In this document: positions 27,471 to 38,192 of the stretch, piece by piece
How the letters are laid out: every line of letters begins with the position of its first letter
How positions within the stretch are numbered: position 1 is the first letter of the stretch
Source: Actomonas sp051209155
Lineage (GTDB): Bacteria > Verrucomicrobiota > Verrucomicrobiia > Opitutales > Opitutaceae
DNA: 64,000 nucleotides
Reading direction: 5' to 3' (one strand)
NCBI GenBank assembly: GCA_051209155.1
Contig: JBPJGB010000001.1
Position numbers and translations under genes: made by a program
Notes under the pieces: generated by a model
Seen by the model: only the letters and a program-made list of their open reading frames with translations
What the model was told of the DNA's origin: nothing
Database searches by the model: none

Positions 27471-28437
27471 CCCCGGCCTCCTCGTAGACGCCCAGGTGAC
27501 GGAAGCGCTCGTAGCGCGTTTCGACGATCTGATCCGGGCTCAGCGCCTTGAGGTCGTTGAGGTGTTTTTGCAGGGCGTAGCCCAGGGTCTTGGCCGTCTG
27601 CGCGGGGTCGTGGTGCGCGCCGCCAAAGGGCTCGGCGATGACCTCGTCGACGATGCCGAACTTGTCGAGGTTGCTCGCATCGATCTTGAGCGCGGTCGCG
27701 GCCCGCGGGGCTTCGGCCGAGTCCTTGTAGAGAATGGCCGCGCAGCCTTCGGGCGAGATCACCGAGTAGTAACTGTTTTCGAGCATCAGCACGCGGTTGG
27801 TGACACCGATGCCGAGGGCGCCGCCGGAGCCGCCTTCCCCGATCACGATCGAGATGTTGGGCACGCGCAGCATCGCCATCTCACGCAGGTTGACCGCAAT
27901 GGCCTCCGAGACGTGGCGCTCCTCCGAACCGATGCCCGGGTAAGCGCCGGGGGTGTCGATGAAGCAAATGACCGGGAGGGAAAACTTCTCGGCCATTTTC
28001 ATGAGTCGGAGCGCTTTGCGGTAACCCTCCGGCTGCGGCATGCCAAAATTGCGGCTGATCTTTTCCTTGGTGTCCCGACCCTTTTGTTGGGCGATGATCA
28101 TCACGGGCATGCCGCCAAGAAACGCCGTGCCGCCGATGAGGGCTTGGTCGTCGTTGAACTGGCGGTCGCCGTGCAGTTCCTGGAAACCGGTGCAAAGCGC
28201 CGCGACGTAGTCGAGCGCGTAGGGGCGCTGCGGGTGGCGGGCGATCTGCACGCGCTGCCATGAGGTCAGGTTGGAGTAAATATCCCGTTGGGTGGCCTCG
28301 ATCTTCTTCTTGATGCCGGCGATCTCGCTGGCGAGGTCGAGGTTGTTCTCAAGCGACTGCTGGCGCAGTGAGTCGAGCTGGGCGGCGAGGTCGCGCAGCG
28401 GTTTTTCGAACTCCAACGTGTAGGCGGGCTTGTCCAT
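27457..28437 (-). CDS. accA: acetyl-CoA carboxylase carboxyltransferase subunit alpha
   Basis: A 326-residue subunit of the acetyl-CoA carboxylase carboxyltransferase, which makes malonyl-CoA for fatty acid synthesis. N-terminal helical region (LEFEKPLRDLAAQLDSL), IARHPQRPYALDYV, the oxyanion region GGSGGALGIGVTNRV and SVISPEGCAAILYKD are all typical, and the length matches the family. accD is not adjacent. It leads a probable leftward transcript with two GT-C-like membrane genes, an uncommon association. Confidence 0.96.
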   Translation of the reverse strand: MDKPAYTLEFEKPLRDLAAQLDSLRQQSLENNLDLASEIAGIKKKIEATQRDIYSNLTSWQRVQIARHPQRPYALDYVAALCTGFQELHGDRQFNDDQALIGGTAFLGGMPVMIIAQQKGRDTKEKISRNFGMPQPEGYRKALRLMKMAEKFSLPVICFIDTPGAYPGIGSEERHVSEAIAVNLREMAMLRVPNISIVIGEGGSGGALGIGVTNRVLMLENSYYSVISPEGCAAILYKDSAEAPRAATALKIDASNLDKFGIVDEVIAEPFGGAHHDPAQTAKTLGYALQKHLNDLKALSPDQIVETRYERFRHLGVYEEAGVAHS

Positions 28438-28513
28438 GCGCGGCGGAGGCTAGGTGGCTGAGGGAAGCGCTGTCAACGGGTGTGAACGCGTCGAAATCGG
28501 GCGAAAATGGCGC

Positions 28514-28876
28514 TCAATTGATACCGTCTGACTGGCCGGGCGGGGTCTTGAGCTGGTCTTTCCAGCCCAACATCTTGGCGCGGGCGCCGTAACGTTCGGC
28601 GGCTTCCTTGTCGCCTTTGCCGACCCAGATGCGAGAGAGGGTGGTGTTGATGAACAGGTCGTCCGGCTGCAGGGCGTGCGCCTTTTCGGCGGCCCCCAGC
28701 GCAGCATCGAGGTGACCGAGGTTGAGGTGAATCTCGGCGCTGGCGTGCCAGGCGGCGAACGACTCCGGCGCGGCGGCGGTCGCCTCGTTGATCTTGGCGA
28801 TGGCATGTTCATGGTCCCCCATGGTGTAGTCAAAGGTAGCGTCTTCGATGAGCGTTTGGAGCGCGTCTTCAGTCAT
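28514..28876 (-). CDS. small TPR-repeat protein
   Basis: A 120-residue soluble protein made almost wholly of three tetratricopeptide repeats (DYTMGDHEHAIAKINEA, AWHASAEIHLNLGHLDAAL, LFINTTLSRIWVGKGDKEAA). No signal peptide. TPRs mediate protein-protein contacts, and the partner is unknown. It lies 76 bp upstream of accA on the same strand and could share its transcript. Confidence 0.8.
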   Translation of the reverse strand: MTEDALQTLIEDATFDYTMGDHEHAIAKINEATAAAPESFAAWHASAEIHLNLGHLDAALGAAEKAHALQPDDLFINTTLSRIWVGKGDKEAAERYGARAKMLGWKDQLKTPPGQSDGIN

Positions 28877-28922
28877 GCGGCGGGAACGGTAGCGTGGGAG
28901 CGGGGGGCGGCGAAACGAAAAA

Positions 28923-28944
28923 GACCGGCTCGGTGGAGCCGGTC
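28923..28944 (-). terminator. terminator of the YceI gene
   Basis: On the minus strand a 9-bp perfect stem (GACCGGCTC, loop CACC, GAGCCGGTC) is followed by TTTTTCGTTT, about 25 bp after the stop codon of the YceI gene at 28970. Confidence 0.85.
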
Positions 28945-28969
28945 TCGCGAGGGAAAGGTGGTGGTGGGA

Positions 28970-29590
28970 TCAGGCCTGCGGGGCGCTGCCGACGACGGCG
29001 ATAGAGAGATCGATCTGGTCGGCGACCTTGTCTTCGTTTTGGCCCGGGCGGATGCCGAAGTCGGAGCGGCTGATCGAGAAGTCGCCGCGCACGACGAGCA
29101 GGTCGCCGCCGAGTTCGGGTTTGTTGATCCGCTGCCCGAAGGCGCCGGCGAGATGGGTGATCTTGACCGGGATGCTGATCTCCTTGGTCACGCCCTTGAG
29201 GGTGAAGGTGCCGTTGGCGTGGGCGGTGGTGGTCTTGCCGTCGGTTTCGACGTGGCTGAGGTCCGTGATCGCAAAGGTGATCTCCGGGTGGCCGGCGGCG
29301 TCGACCCAGCCTTCGCTGAGGAGGTGGTCACGCATCGTGCTGTTGGTGACCGTGAGCGAAGGCGTGGCGACGACGATCGTGCCGGACGTGGCGGCAGGGT
29401 TGGCCGGATCGTAACTGACCGTGCCGGAGATGCCGTTGGCGGTGCCGGCGATGGGCTCGAGCAGGGAGTCGAGGTGGAAGGAGATCGCGTTGACGCCCTT
29501 GGGGTCCTTGAAGTCAAAGGACACGGGATCGGCGGCGGATATACCGGCCAGCGATAGTGAAAGGAGGAGGGTGGTGATGGTTTTGGTCAT
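28970..29590 (-). CDS. YceI-family periplasmic lipid-binding protein
   Basis: A 206-residue exported protein with a signal peptide (MTKTITTLLLSLSLAGISA) and a YceI-like lipocalin fold. Visible features are AISFHLDSLL, SGTVSYDP, HPEITFAITDL, GTFTLKGVTKEISIPV and DFGIRPGQNEDKVADQIDLSI, the last being the usual C-terminal strand motif. Family members bind polyisoprenoids or similar lipids in the periplasm. Ends in an intrinsic terminator. Confidence 0.92.
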   Translation of the reverse strand: MTKTITTLLLSLSLAGISAADPVSFDFKDPKGVNAISFHLDSLLEPIAGTANGISGTVSYDPANPAATSGTIVVATPSLTVTNSTMRDHLLSEGWVDAAGHPEITFAITDLSHVETDGKTTTAHANGTFTLKGVTKEISIPVKITHLAGAFGQRINKPELGGDLLVVRGDFSISRSDFGIRPGQNEDKVADQIDLSIAVVGSAPQA

Positions 29591-29623
29591 GGTTAGGTTC
29601 GGGGAAAAAAGAGAATGTCGCGG

Positions 29624-29899
29624 TCAGTTGACGGATGATTTGGGACGCGGTTTCGGCAGAAAGAGTGAGACCACAAACAGTCCCACGCCCAGCGCGATGC
29701 CGCCGCCCAGCACGTCTATTCCCGGGACAAAGCGGTCCTCATAGGAGGTGTATTCGAGTCCGGTTATTTCATCTACCTGCTGCACCGGCACTTTGTCCAT
29801 GCTCCATCCCCGATGGGCGCCGGTCGAGGACCAATACACCACCGTGATGAGCAGGCTCAACAGGGCCAGCAAGCGAAGCGGTAGACGAAGGACGGACAT
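29624..29899 (-). CDS. small membrane protein, hypothetical
   Basis: A 91-residue protein with two hydrophobic segments (LRLLALLSLLITVVYW near residues 8-23 and IDVLGGGIALGVGLFVVSLFL near 61-82) separated by a 35-residue polar, Asp/Glu-rich stretch, probably periplasmic. The tail (PKPRPKSSVN) is basic. I do not recognise a family. It ends 33 bp upstream of the YceI gene and may be cotranscribed with it. Confidence 0.65.
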   Translation of the reverse strand: MSVLRLPLRLLALLSLLITVVYWSSTGAHRGWSMDKVPVQQVDEITGLEYTSYEDRFVPGIDVLGGGIALGVGLFVVSLFLPKPRPKSSVN

Positions 29900-29972
29900 G
29901 TGCGGCAGCGAGGCCGCGTTCTGCGCGATTGCAAACCAGCTTCGAAAAAACCGGCCGCCAACTGTGTTGCCG

Positions 29973-31178
29973 TTAATCAGCCGGGGCCCGCAGGCGAAAC
30001 AGCATCACGTCGTGCGACTCCACCGTGCGCGTGTAGTTTTCGGCCGAGGTGCCGACGACTTTTTTGGCCCACACATCATAGAGTTCCTTGGCTTCGCCCA
30101 ACATGTAGAAGCGGTGAAAGGGAATCGTGAGTTCGCGGGCTTCGTCGGCGGTGTTGAGGGCGCAGACCGCCCATTCGCCGTTGCTGAGCGGTTTGATGAA
30201 CACTTCGATGCCGGCGGCGTCTTCGTCGAGGACCTTGAAGCCCTGTTTGCCGAGCGGGTCCTGGTCGATGGCGATGGCATCGGGATCGGTCATGATGGCG
30301 ACGATCTCGTCGCTCATGTAGCGCACGTCGTTGCCCGCCATGAGCGGCGCGGCGAGCATGCACCAGAGGCTGAAATGCGCCCGGGATTCGGCGACCGAGA
30401 GACCTTCGTTGCCCACTTCCATCATGTCCGGATCATTCCAATGGCCGGGCCCGGCATACTGGGCGAGGCCGTTGGGTCCCCAGTCCTTCACCAGGTCGGA
30501 TTGAAGGTCGAGGATGCGCTTCCAGCCCATTTCCCACATCTTGTAGCCGTCCCAGGAATCATAGATGTCGCCGGAGGTGCGCCAGAGGTGCCCGACGTCA
30601 CTGGCCCATTCCCAAGGTTTGGCGGTGCCCCATTCGCAGATGGAAAAGACCACGGGCCGACCGGCGGTGTAGAGGGCGTCGCGCATGGTGGTGTAGGCCT
30701 CGCGGGCATCGCGGGTGCCGGTGTTGCACCAGTCGTATTTGAGGTAGTCGATGCCCCAGGAGGCCCATAGGCGCGCGTCCTGGAATTCGTGGCCTTGGGA
30801 ACCGGGATAATCGGCGCAGGTGCGGGAGCCGGCGCAGGAGTAGATGCCGAGTTTGAAGCCGCGTTCGTGCACGTAGTCGGCGAGGGCCTTCATGCCCGAG
30901 GGAAACTTCGCGGGGTCAGCCACGAGGTTGCCCTCAGCGTCGCGTTGGCGGAGCGACCACGTGTCGTCGAGCACGATGTATGCGTAACCCGCGTCGCGCA
31001 TGCCGTTGGCGATCATGGCGTCGGCGACGCCTTTGACCAGGTCCTCGTTGATGTTGCTGGCGAAGGTATTCCAGCTGTTCCAGCCCATGGGCGGCGTGGC
31101 GGCGAGATCGGGGAACTTCTGGGCCCAAAGGGGCAGCGCCAGCAACAGACCGAGGGGAAGGAGGCGGGGGATATTCAT
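29973..31178 (-). CDS. GH27 alpha-galactosidase-like glycoside hydrolase
   Basis: A 401-residue secreted enzyme: signal peptide (MNIPRLLPLGLLLALPLWA), then the GH27 barrel beginning TPPMGWNSWNTF. The nucleophile Asp is in DYLKYDWCNTG and the acid/base Asp in LWRTSGDIYDSW, and WNDPDMMEVGN is the C-terminal barrel signature. A short beta domain ends the protein. It should release alpha-linked galactose (or arabinopyranose/GalNAc) from oligosaccharides outside the cytoplasmic membrane. Divergent from the GH1 gene across 91 bp, suggesting shared control of glycan use. Confidence 0.94.
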   Translation of the reverse strand: MNIPRLLPLGLLLALPLWAQKFPDLAATPPMGWNSWNTFASNINEDLVKGVADAMIANGMRDAGYAYIVLDDTWSLRQRDAEGNLVADPAKFPSGMKALADYVHERGFKLGIYSCAGSRTCADYPGSQGHEFQDARLWASWGIDYLKYDWCNTGTRDAREAYTTMRDALYTAGRPVVFSICEWGTAKPWEWASDVGHLWRTSGDIYDSWDGYKMWEMGWKRILDLQSDLVKDWGPNGLAQYAGPGHWNDPDMMEVGNEGLSVAESRAHFSLWCMLAAPLMAGNDVRYMSDEIVAIMTDPDAIAIDQDPLGKQGFKVLDEDAAGIEVFIKPLSNGEWAVCALNTADEARELTIPFHRFYMLGEAKELYDVWAKKVVGTSAENYTRTVESHDVMLFRLRAPAD

Positions 31179-31269
31179 GGCAAAACGACAAGATGGAAGG
31201 GGGCCGATCGTAGCGCAGCGAGGGCTTTACGGCATTGAGAAATGTTATCTTGTTTGCGGGAATCAGCGT

Positions 31270-32631
31270 ATGAGTTTCCCGAATGATTTCACCTGGGGTG
31301 CGGCCGCGGCCGCTTATCAAATTGAGGGCGCCTGGAATGAGGGCGGTCGCGGCCCGTCGGTTTGGGACGTGTTTTCGCAGACGCCGGGCAAGGTGTTCGA
31401 GAACCACAATGGCAACGTGGCCTGCGACCACTACCATCGGTGGCGCGAGGACGTCGCGCTGATGAAGCAACTCGGGATCAAGGCCTACCGCCTGTCGTTG
31501 TCCTGGTCGCGCATCCTGCCCAGCGGCACCGGTGCGGTGAACGAGGAGGGGCTCAAGTTCTACGACGATCTCATCGACGGCCTGCTCGAAGCGGGCATTC
31601 AGCCGTGGGTGACCCTGTTCCATTGGGACATGCCGCAGGCCCTCCAGGAACGCGGCGGCTTCAGCAACCCGGACATCGCGGAGTGGTTTGGGGAATACGC
31701 GACGGTGGTCGCCAAGCGGCTCGGTGATCGCGTGAACCACTGGATGACGATCAATGAACCGCCGGTGATCGTCGGGCTCGGTTATCAGGAAGGCGCGTTC
31801 GCACCGGGTCTCAAGCTGCCCTACGCCGGCTGCCTGAACGCCGCGCACAACTTGTTGCGCGCGCACGGCCGCGGGGTGCAGGCCCTGCGGGCGCACTGCC
31901 AGGGACCGCAACAGATCTCCATCGCGCACACCTCGCGTGAACCAATCCCCGCGACCGACTCAGCCGCCGATATCGAAGCGGCGCGCGCGCGCTACTTCGG
32001 TTGCGTGGAGGATAAGATGTGGAATCTGGCCTGGTGGGCCGACCCGATCGTGTTCGGTCGCTATCCCGAAGATGGTCTGGAGCGCTTCAAGGCGGACCTG
32101 CCCAAGATCACCGACGAGGACATGAAGCTCATTTCGCAGCCGATCGACTACCTCGCCTACAACTGTTATTCCGGTTACAAGGTGCGGGCTGGCGCCAATG
32201 GCGTTGCGGAGCCGATCACCGACGGCCATGGCATCGGCAACCCTCGCGGCACCCTGCCGTGGCTGAGCATTGCGCCGGAAGCCATCTACTGGGCGGCGCG
32301 TTGGCAGACCGAGCGCTACAAACTGCCGATCGCGTTTTCCGAAAACGGCTTCTGCAACACCGACTTTGTGCAACGCGACGGCGCGGTGCACGACCCGCAG
32401 CGCATCGATTTTATGCACCAGTATCTCTCCGCCATCGAGCGGGCAATCAGCGACGGCGCGCCGGTGTGCGGCTACTTCTACTGGTCGATTCTCGACAACT
32501 TCGAGTGGGCCGAAGGCTACAAGGACCGCTTCGGCCTGGTGCACGTCGATTACCAGACGCAGGTCCGCACCCCGAAGGACTCCTTCCACTGGTATCGCGA
32601 GGTCATCGCCCGCGGCGGCCTGCCCGCCTGA
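31270..32631 (+). CDS. GH1 beta-glucosidase
   Basis: A 453-residue cytoplasmic beta-glycosidase (no signal peptide). It begins FPNDFTWGAAAAAYQIEGAW, carries the acid/base Glu in WMTINEPPVIV and the nucleophile Glu in IAFSENGFCN, and ends with FYWSILDNFEWAEGYKDRFGLVHVDY, all GH1 hallmarks. Ser replaces the more usual Thr before the nucleophile. The ATG at 31270 aligns with the family start; a longer frame to 31000 runs antisense through the GH27 gene and is rejected. Substrates are likely beta-glucosides or galactosides. Confidence 0.95.
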   Translation: MSFPNDFTWGAAAAAYQIEGAWNEGGRGPSVWDVFSQTPGKVFENHNGNVACDHYHRWREDVALMKQLGIKAYRLSLSWSRILPSGTGAVNEEGLKFYDDLIDGLLEAGIQPWVTLFHWDMPQALQERGGFSNPDIAEWFGEYATVVAKRLGDRVNHWMTINEPPVIVGLGYQEGAFAPGLKLPYAGCLNAAHNLLRAHGRGVQALRAHCQGPQQISIAHTSREPIPATDSAADIEAARARYFGCVEDKMWNLAWWADPIVFGRYPEDGLERFKADLPKITDEDMKLISQPIDYLAYNCYSGYKVRAGANGVAEPITDGHGIGNPRGTLPWLSIAPEAIYWAARWQTERYKLPIAFSENGFCNTDFVQRDGAVHDPQRIDFMHQYLSAIERAISDGAPVCGYFYWSILDNFEWAEGYKDRFGLVHVDYQTQVRTPKDSFHWYREVIARGGLPA

Positions 32632-32647
32632 GCACGGCGAACCGCCG

Positions 32648-34084
32648 CTAGCGGGTTTCGATCACGAGCAGCCAATCCTCGCGGGTCGGGCTCGGCGCGG
32701 TGAAAACCGCCGCCTCGCTCATCTCAACCGGTCCATTTTCCGCGCGGGTGCCGTTGCGGGGGTCGAACCAATTCGCCTCCGCTGCGGTGCCGGACAACGC
32801 CGTCAGATCGAGGGTTACGGTGCCGCCGTGCGGTAGCTGCACGATCAGGCAGGTGCGCTCCGTATTGGTTGCTGCGATCACCGGGTAACCGTCGCGCGGA
32901 GGCGGTTTCTCCCGCAACACCTCGGGCGCCGGGCGGACCTGAGTCAGCGGCCAACGTTCCGCAAATGTGCGCACATGGCGCATGGCGTGGGCACCGTGGT
33001 CGCCCAGCGCGTTCCGCCAATCGGTCAAGGTGGGAAGCGTCACCGGCCCGTCGCGCTCGAACATCTGCCAGATCGCGTTGTTGCCGTAGGTGTAGCCTGC
33101 CGCGCCAAGCAGGAACGTGAGGTAGGCTTGGCGTCGCACGTCGCCAGCCGTGACGAAGCCGTCGCTGAAGTGCTCGGTCTGTCCAATGGTGCCGTCGGTC
33201 CGCAGGACGCCGGGCGGCACGCGATCCCGACCGGGACGCGAAAAGTCGATGTGCTCCCAGAACCGAACCGCGATGCCTTCGTAGGCGGGCTCGCCGTTGA
33301 CGACGGGTTTGCGTGGCCGGGCGTTGGCTGACTCGGCGATCAGACGATCAATGGGCACGACACCGGTTTCATGGCCGCTTTGAAACATATGGAAGTCGAG
33401 CCAGGGAGCGTCGGCGAAGAACCGGGCGGAGGTCGACCAGCCGCGGGGATGGTAGGTCATTAGCTGCCGGCCGCCGGTGGCCGCCTTGATGGCCTCGGCC
33501 ATAGCGGACCAGATTGCCGAGGCGTTGCCGACATCGGGATCGCGGTCCCCGCCGAGGATCCAAACCACCGGCTGGTCGGCGTAGCGCTGGCCGAGAAAGC
33601 TGCCGTAGGTCGCCGCGTTTTCCGGGGTGAACACCAGGGGGCCGGCGCCAGGGCTGCTCGACGGGAGTTTATCGCCCCACGTTGGGAGCAAGCCGACCAC
33701 GAGACCGCGTTTGGCGGCCGCCGCAATGATGAAGTCGACATGGGCAAAGTAAGCTGGATTGGGCCGCGTCGGGTCGAGGTCGAAGAAAGGGCGATCGCCG
33801 TAGGCATTGGGCGTGCGCAGGCCGTCCAATTCCGCCAGCACCACGGCTTGAACGACGGTGAATCCCTTGTCCGCCCGGTCATCCAGGTAGGCGATCGCTT
33901 CCTCGCGGTCGAGCCGGTGGAACAGTTCCCAGGCGGTGTCGCCGATCCAGCAGAAGGGTTCGCCGGCAGCGGTCTCGAAGGACGACCGGTCTGAGTCGAC
34001 GCGCAGCGAGGTGACGGCCCTGAGCGCGGCGGGCAGCAGGAGCAGTATCCAGAGCGCGCAGCGATAGGCGGGGCGAAGGGGCAT
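32648..34084 (-). CDS. secreted DUF4038 (GH140/apiosidase-like) glycoside hydrolase
   Basis: A 478-residue secreted protein: signal peptide (residues 1-23), then a TIM-barrel of the DUF4038 type with FCWIGDTAWELFHRLDREEAI, GFTVVQAVVL, VVWILGGDRDPD, FHMFQSGH and a probable nucleophile Glu in KPVVNGEPAYEGI, followed by a C-terminal beta domain. Characterised relatives in GH140 cleave apiose from plant pectin RG-II; this substrate assignment is tentative. Convergent with the GH1 gene, 16 bp apart. Confidence 0.82.
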   Translation of the reverse strand: MPLRPAYRCALWILLLLPAALRAVTSLRVDSDRSSFETAAGEPFCWIGDTAWELFHRLDREEAIAYLDDRADKGFTVVQAVVLAELDGLRTPNAYGDRPFFDLDPTRPNPAYFAHVDFIIAAAAKRGLVVGLLPTWGDKLPSSSPGAGPLVFTPENAATYGSFLGQRYADQPVVWILGGDRDPDVGNASAIWSAMAEAIKAATGGRQLMTYHPRGWSTSARFFADAPWLDFHMFQSGHETGVVPIDRLIAESANARPRKPVVNGEPAYEGIAVRFWEHIDFSRPGRDRVPPGVLRTDGTIGQTEHFSDGFVTAGDVRRQAYLTFLLGAAGYTYGNNAIWQMFERDGPVTLPTLTDWRNALGDHGAHAMRHVRTFAERWPLTQVRPAPEVLREKPPPRDGYPVIAATNTERTCLIVQLPHGGTVTLDLTALSGTAAEANWFDPRNGTRAENGPVEMSEAAVFTAPSPTREDWLLVIETR

Positions 34085-34136
34085 GCGATGAACGTGGGCG
34101 GTGGCGTTACAGCGGGCAACCGCAAGTCGCGCCGCC

Positions 34137-36863
<2,727 letters not shown>

Positions 36864-36996
36864 GGTTGGGAGTGCGACCGTGGGGAGTCGGTGAGTCGGG
36901 GCGCAGCCTTAGGTGAGCAGGCCCGAATGGACAACCCCGAAACAGCTGAGGGCGACGCTCCGGTTGGGAGTGCGGCGGCCCTCATTTCCGGGCGGT

Positions 36997-38094
36997 TCAG
37001 GGGTGGCGATGAGTGGCGGCGGCTGCCAGAACGTGCGTCGCCGTGGGCGTCTCGCCCCCGAGCCAGCGGCGCACGCGGCCGGCGAGAAAGGCGATGTAGG
37101 GCGGTTGGTCATTGAGGCAGGGGACGTGTTGGAAGGACTCGCCCCCGGCTTTCATGAACTCTTCACACCCTTCGCCAGCGATTTCCTCGAGCGTCTCGAG
37201 ACAGTCGGCGACAAAGGCGGGCGTCATCACCACGATGCGTTTCTTGCCCTCGTGGGCGAAGCGCTCCAACTCGTGGTCGGTGTAGGGGGAAAGCCACGGC
37301 TCGCCGACAAGGCGGGATTGGAAGGAGATCGACCACTGGTCGGGGCGCAGGCCGGCACGCTTGACGAAGGCCTCGGTGGTTTTGGTGACCTGAGCCTTGT
37401 AACACATGGCGTGGGCGGCGCTGCAGGTGGAGCAACAATCGGCCACCTGCGTGCAGTGGGCGCGGGAGGCGTCACCTTTGCGCAGATGCCGCACGGGGAT
37501 GCCGTGGTAGGAGAAGAGCACGTGGTCGTATGGCTTCTCCAAATACGGTGCGGAGACTTCGTGCAGCGCCGCGATGTAGTCTTCGTCCTCGTAAAAGGGT
37601 TGCACGCAGTCGATTTTGAGACCGGGCGCCACGCGGGAGGCGTCCTCGTAGACCTTCACCACCACGGTTTCCCAAGATGACATGGCGTAGTGGGGATATT
37701 GCGGGAAGAGCAGCACCTGCTCGATCCCGTCGGCGGCCATTTGGGCGAGGACCTTGGCGATGGAGGGCTTGCGGTAGCGCATCGCCAGATACACCGGCGT
37801 GTCCGGGCCGAGTTCGGCGGCGAGTTTGTCGGCCACGGCCTGCGAGGTCAGCACCAGGGGCGAGCCGTTTTCGGTCCAGATTTCCTCGTAAGCCTTGGCG
37901 GACTTCGGAGCGCGGAAGCGGCAGATGATCTGGTTGACCAGAAACCGGCGGGCCGGTCCCCAGGCGGGTTTGTCGATGACGCGTTCGTCGCCCAAGAACT
38001 CCTTCAGGTAGGTGCGCACATCCGGCACGGCGGTGGAGTCGGGCGAGCCCAGGTTTACGATGAGAACGGCGCGTTTTGGCATGGAGTGGCGCAT
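36997..38094 (-). CDS. hemH: ferrochelatase with an internal Cys-rich insertion
   Basis: A 365-residue ferrochelatase, inserting ferrous iron into porphyrin in the last step of haem synthesis. The catalytic His197 is in FSYHGIP, with MRYRKPSI, LFPQYPHYAMSSW and the C-terminal VVMTPAFVADCLETLEEI also typical. Between His197 and the QSRL motif lies an extra stretch with Cys214, 220, 221, 224 and 231, consistent with an iron-sulfur cluster site like those known in some other ferrochelatases. MPKRAVLIVNLG at the fifth codon (38082) is an alternative start. It is flanked by the two hybrid kinases. Confidence 0.95.
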   Translation of the reverse strand: MRHSMPKRAVLIVNLGSPDSTAVPDVRTYLKEFLGDERVIDKPAWGPARRFLVNQIICRFRAPKSAKAYEEIWTENGSPLVLTSQAVADKLAAELGPDTPVYLAMRYRKPSIAKVLAQMAADGIEQVLLFPQYPHYAMSSWETVVVKVYEDASRVAPGLKIDCVQPFYEDEDYIAALHEVSAPYLEKPYDHVLFSYHGIPVRHLRKGDASRAHCTQVADCCSTCSAAHAMCYKAQVTKTTEAFVKRAGLRPDQWSISFQSRLVGEPWLSPYTDHELERFAHEGKKRIVVMTPAFVADCLETLEEIAGEGCEEFMKAGGESFQHVPCLNDQPPYIAFLAGRVRRWLGGETPTATHVLAAAATHRHP

Positions 38095-38192
38095 TGATCG
38101 GAGCGTGCCTGTCGCTTGTCAACCGAGCGAGGCAGACTAGGCGGAGCAGGGGTGGCTCAGTAATTCCCGCCATCGACTTGGTGAGGAGGGAG

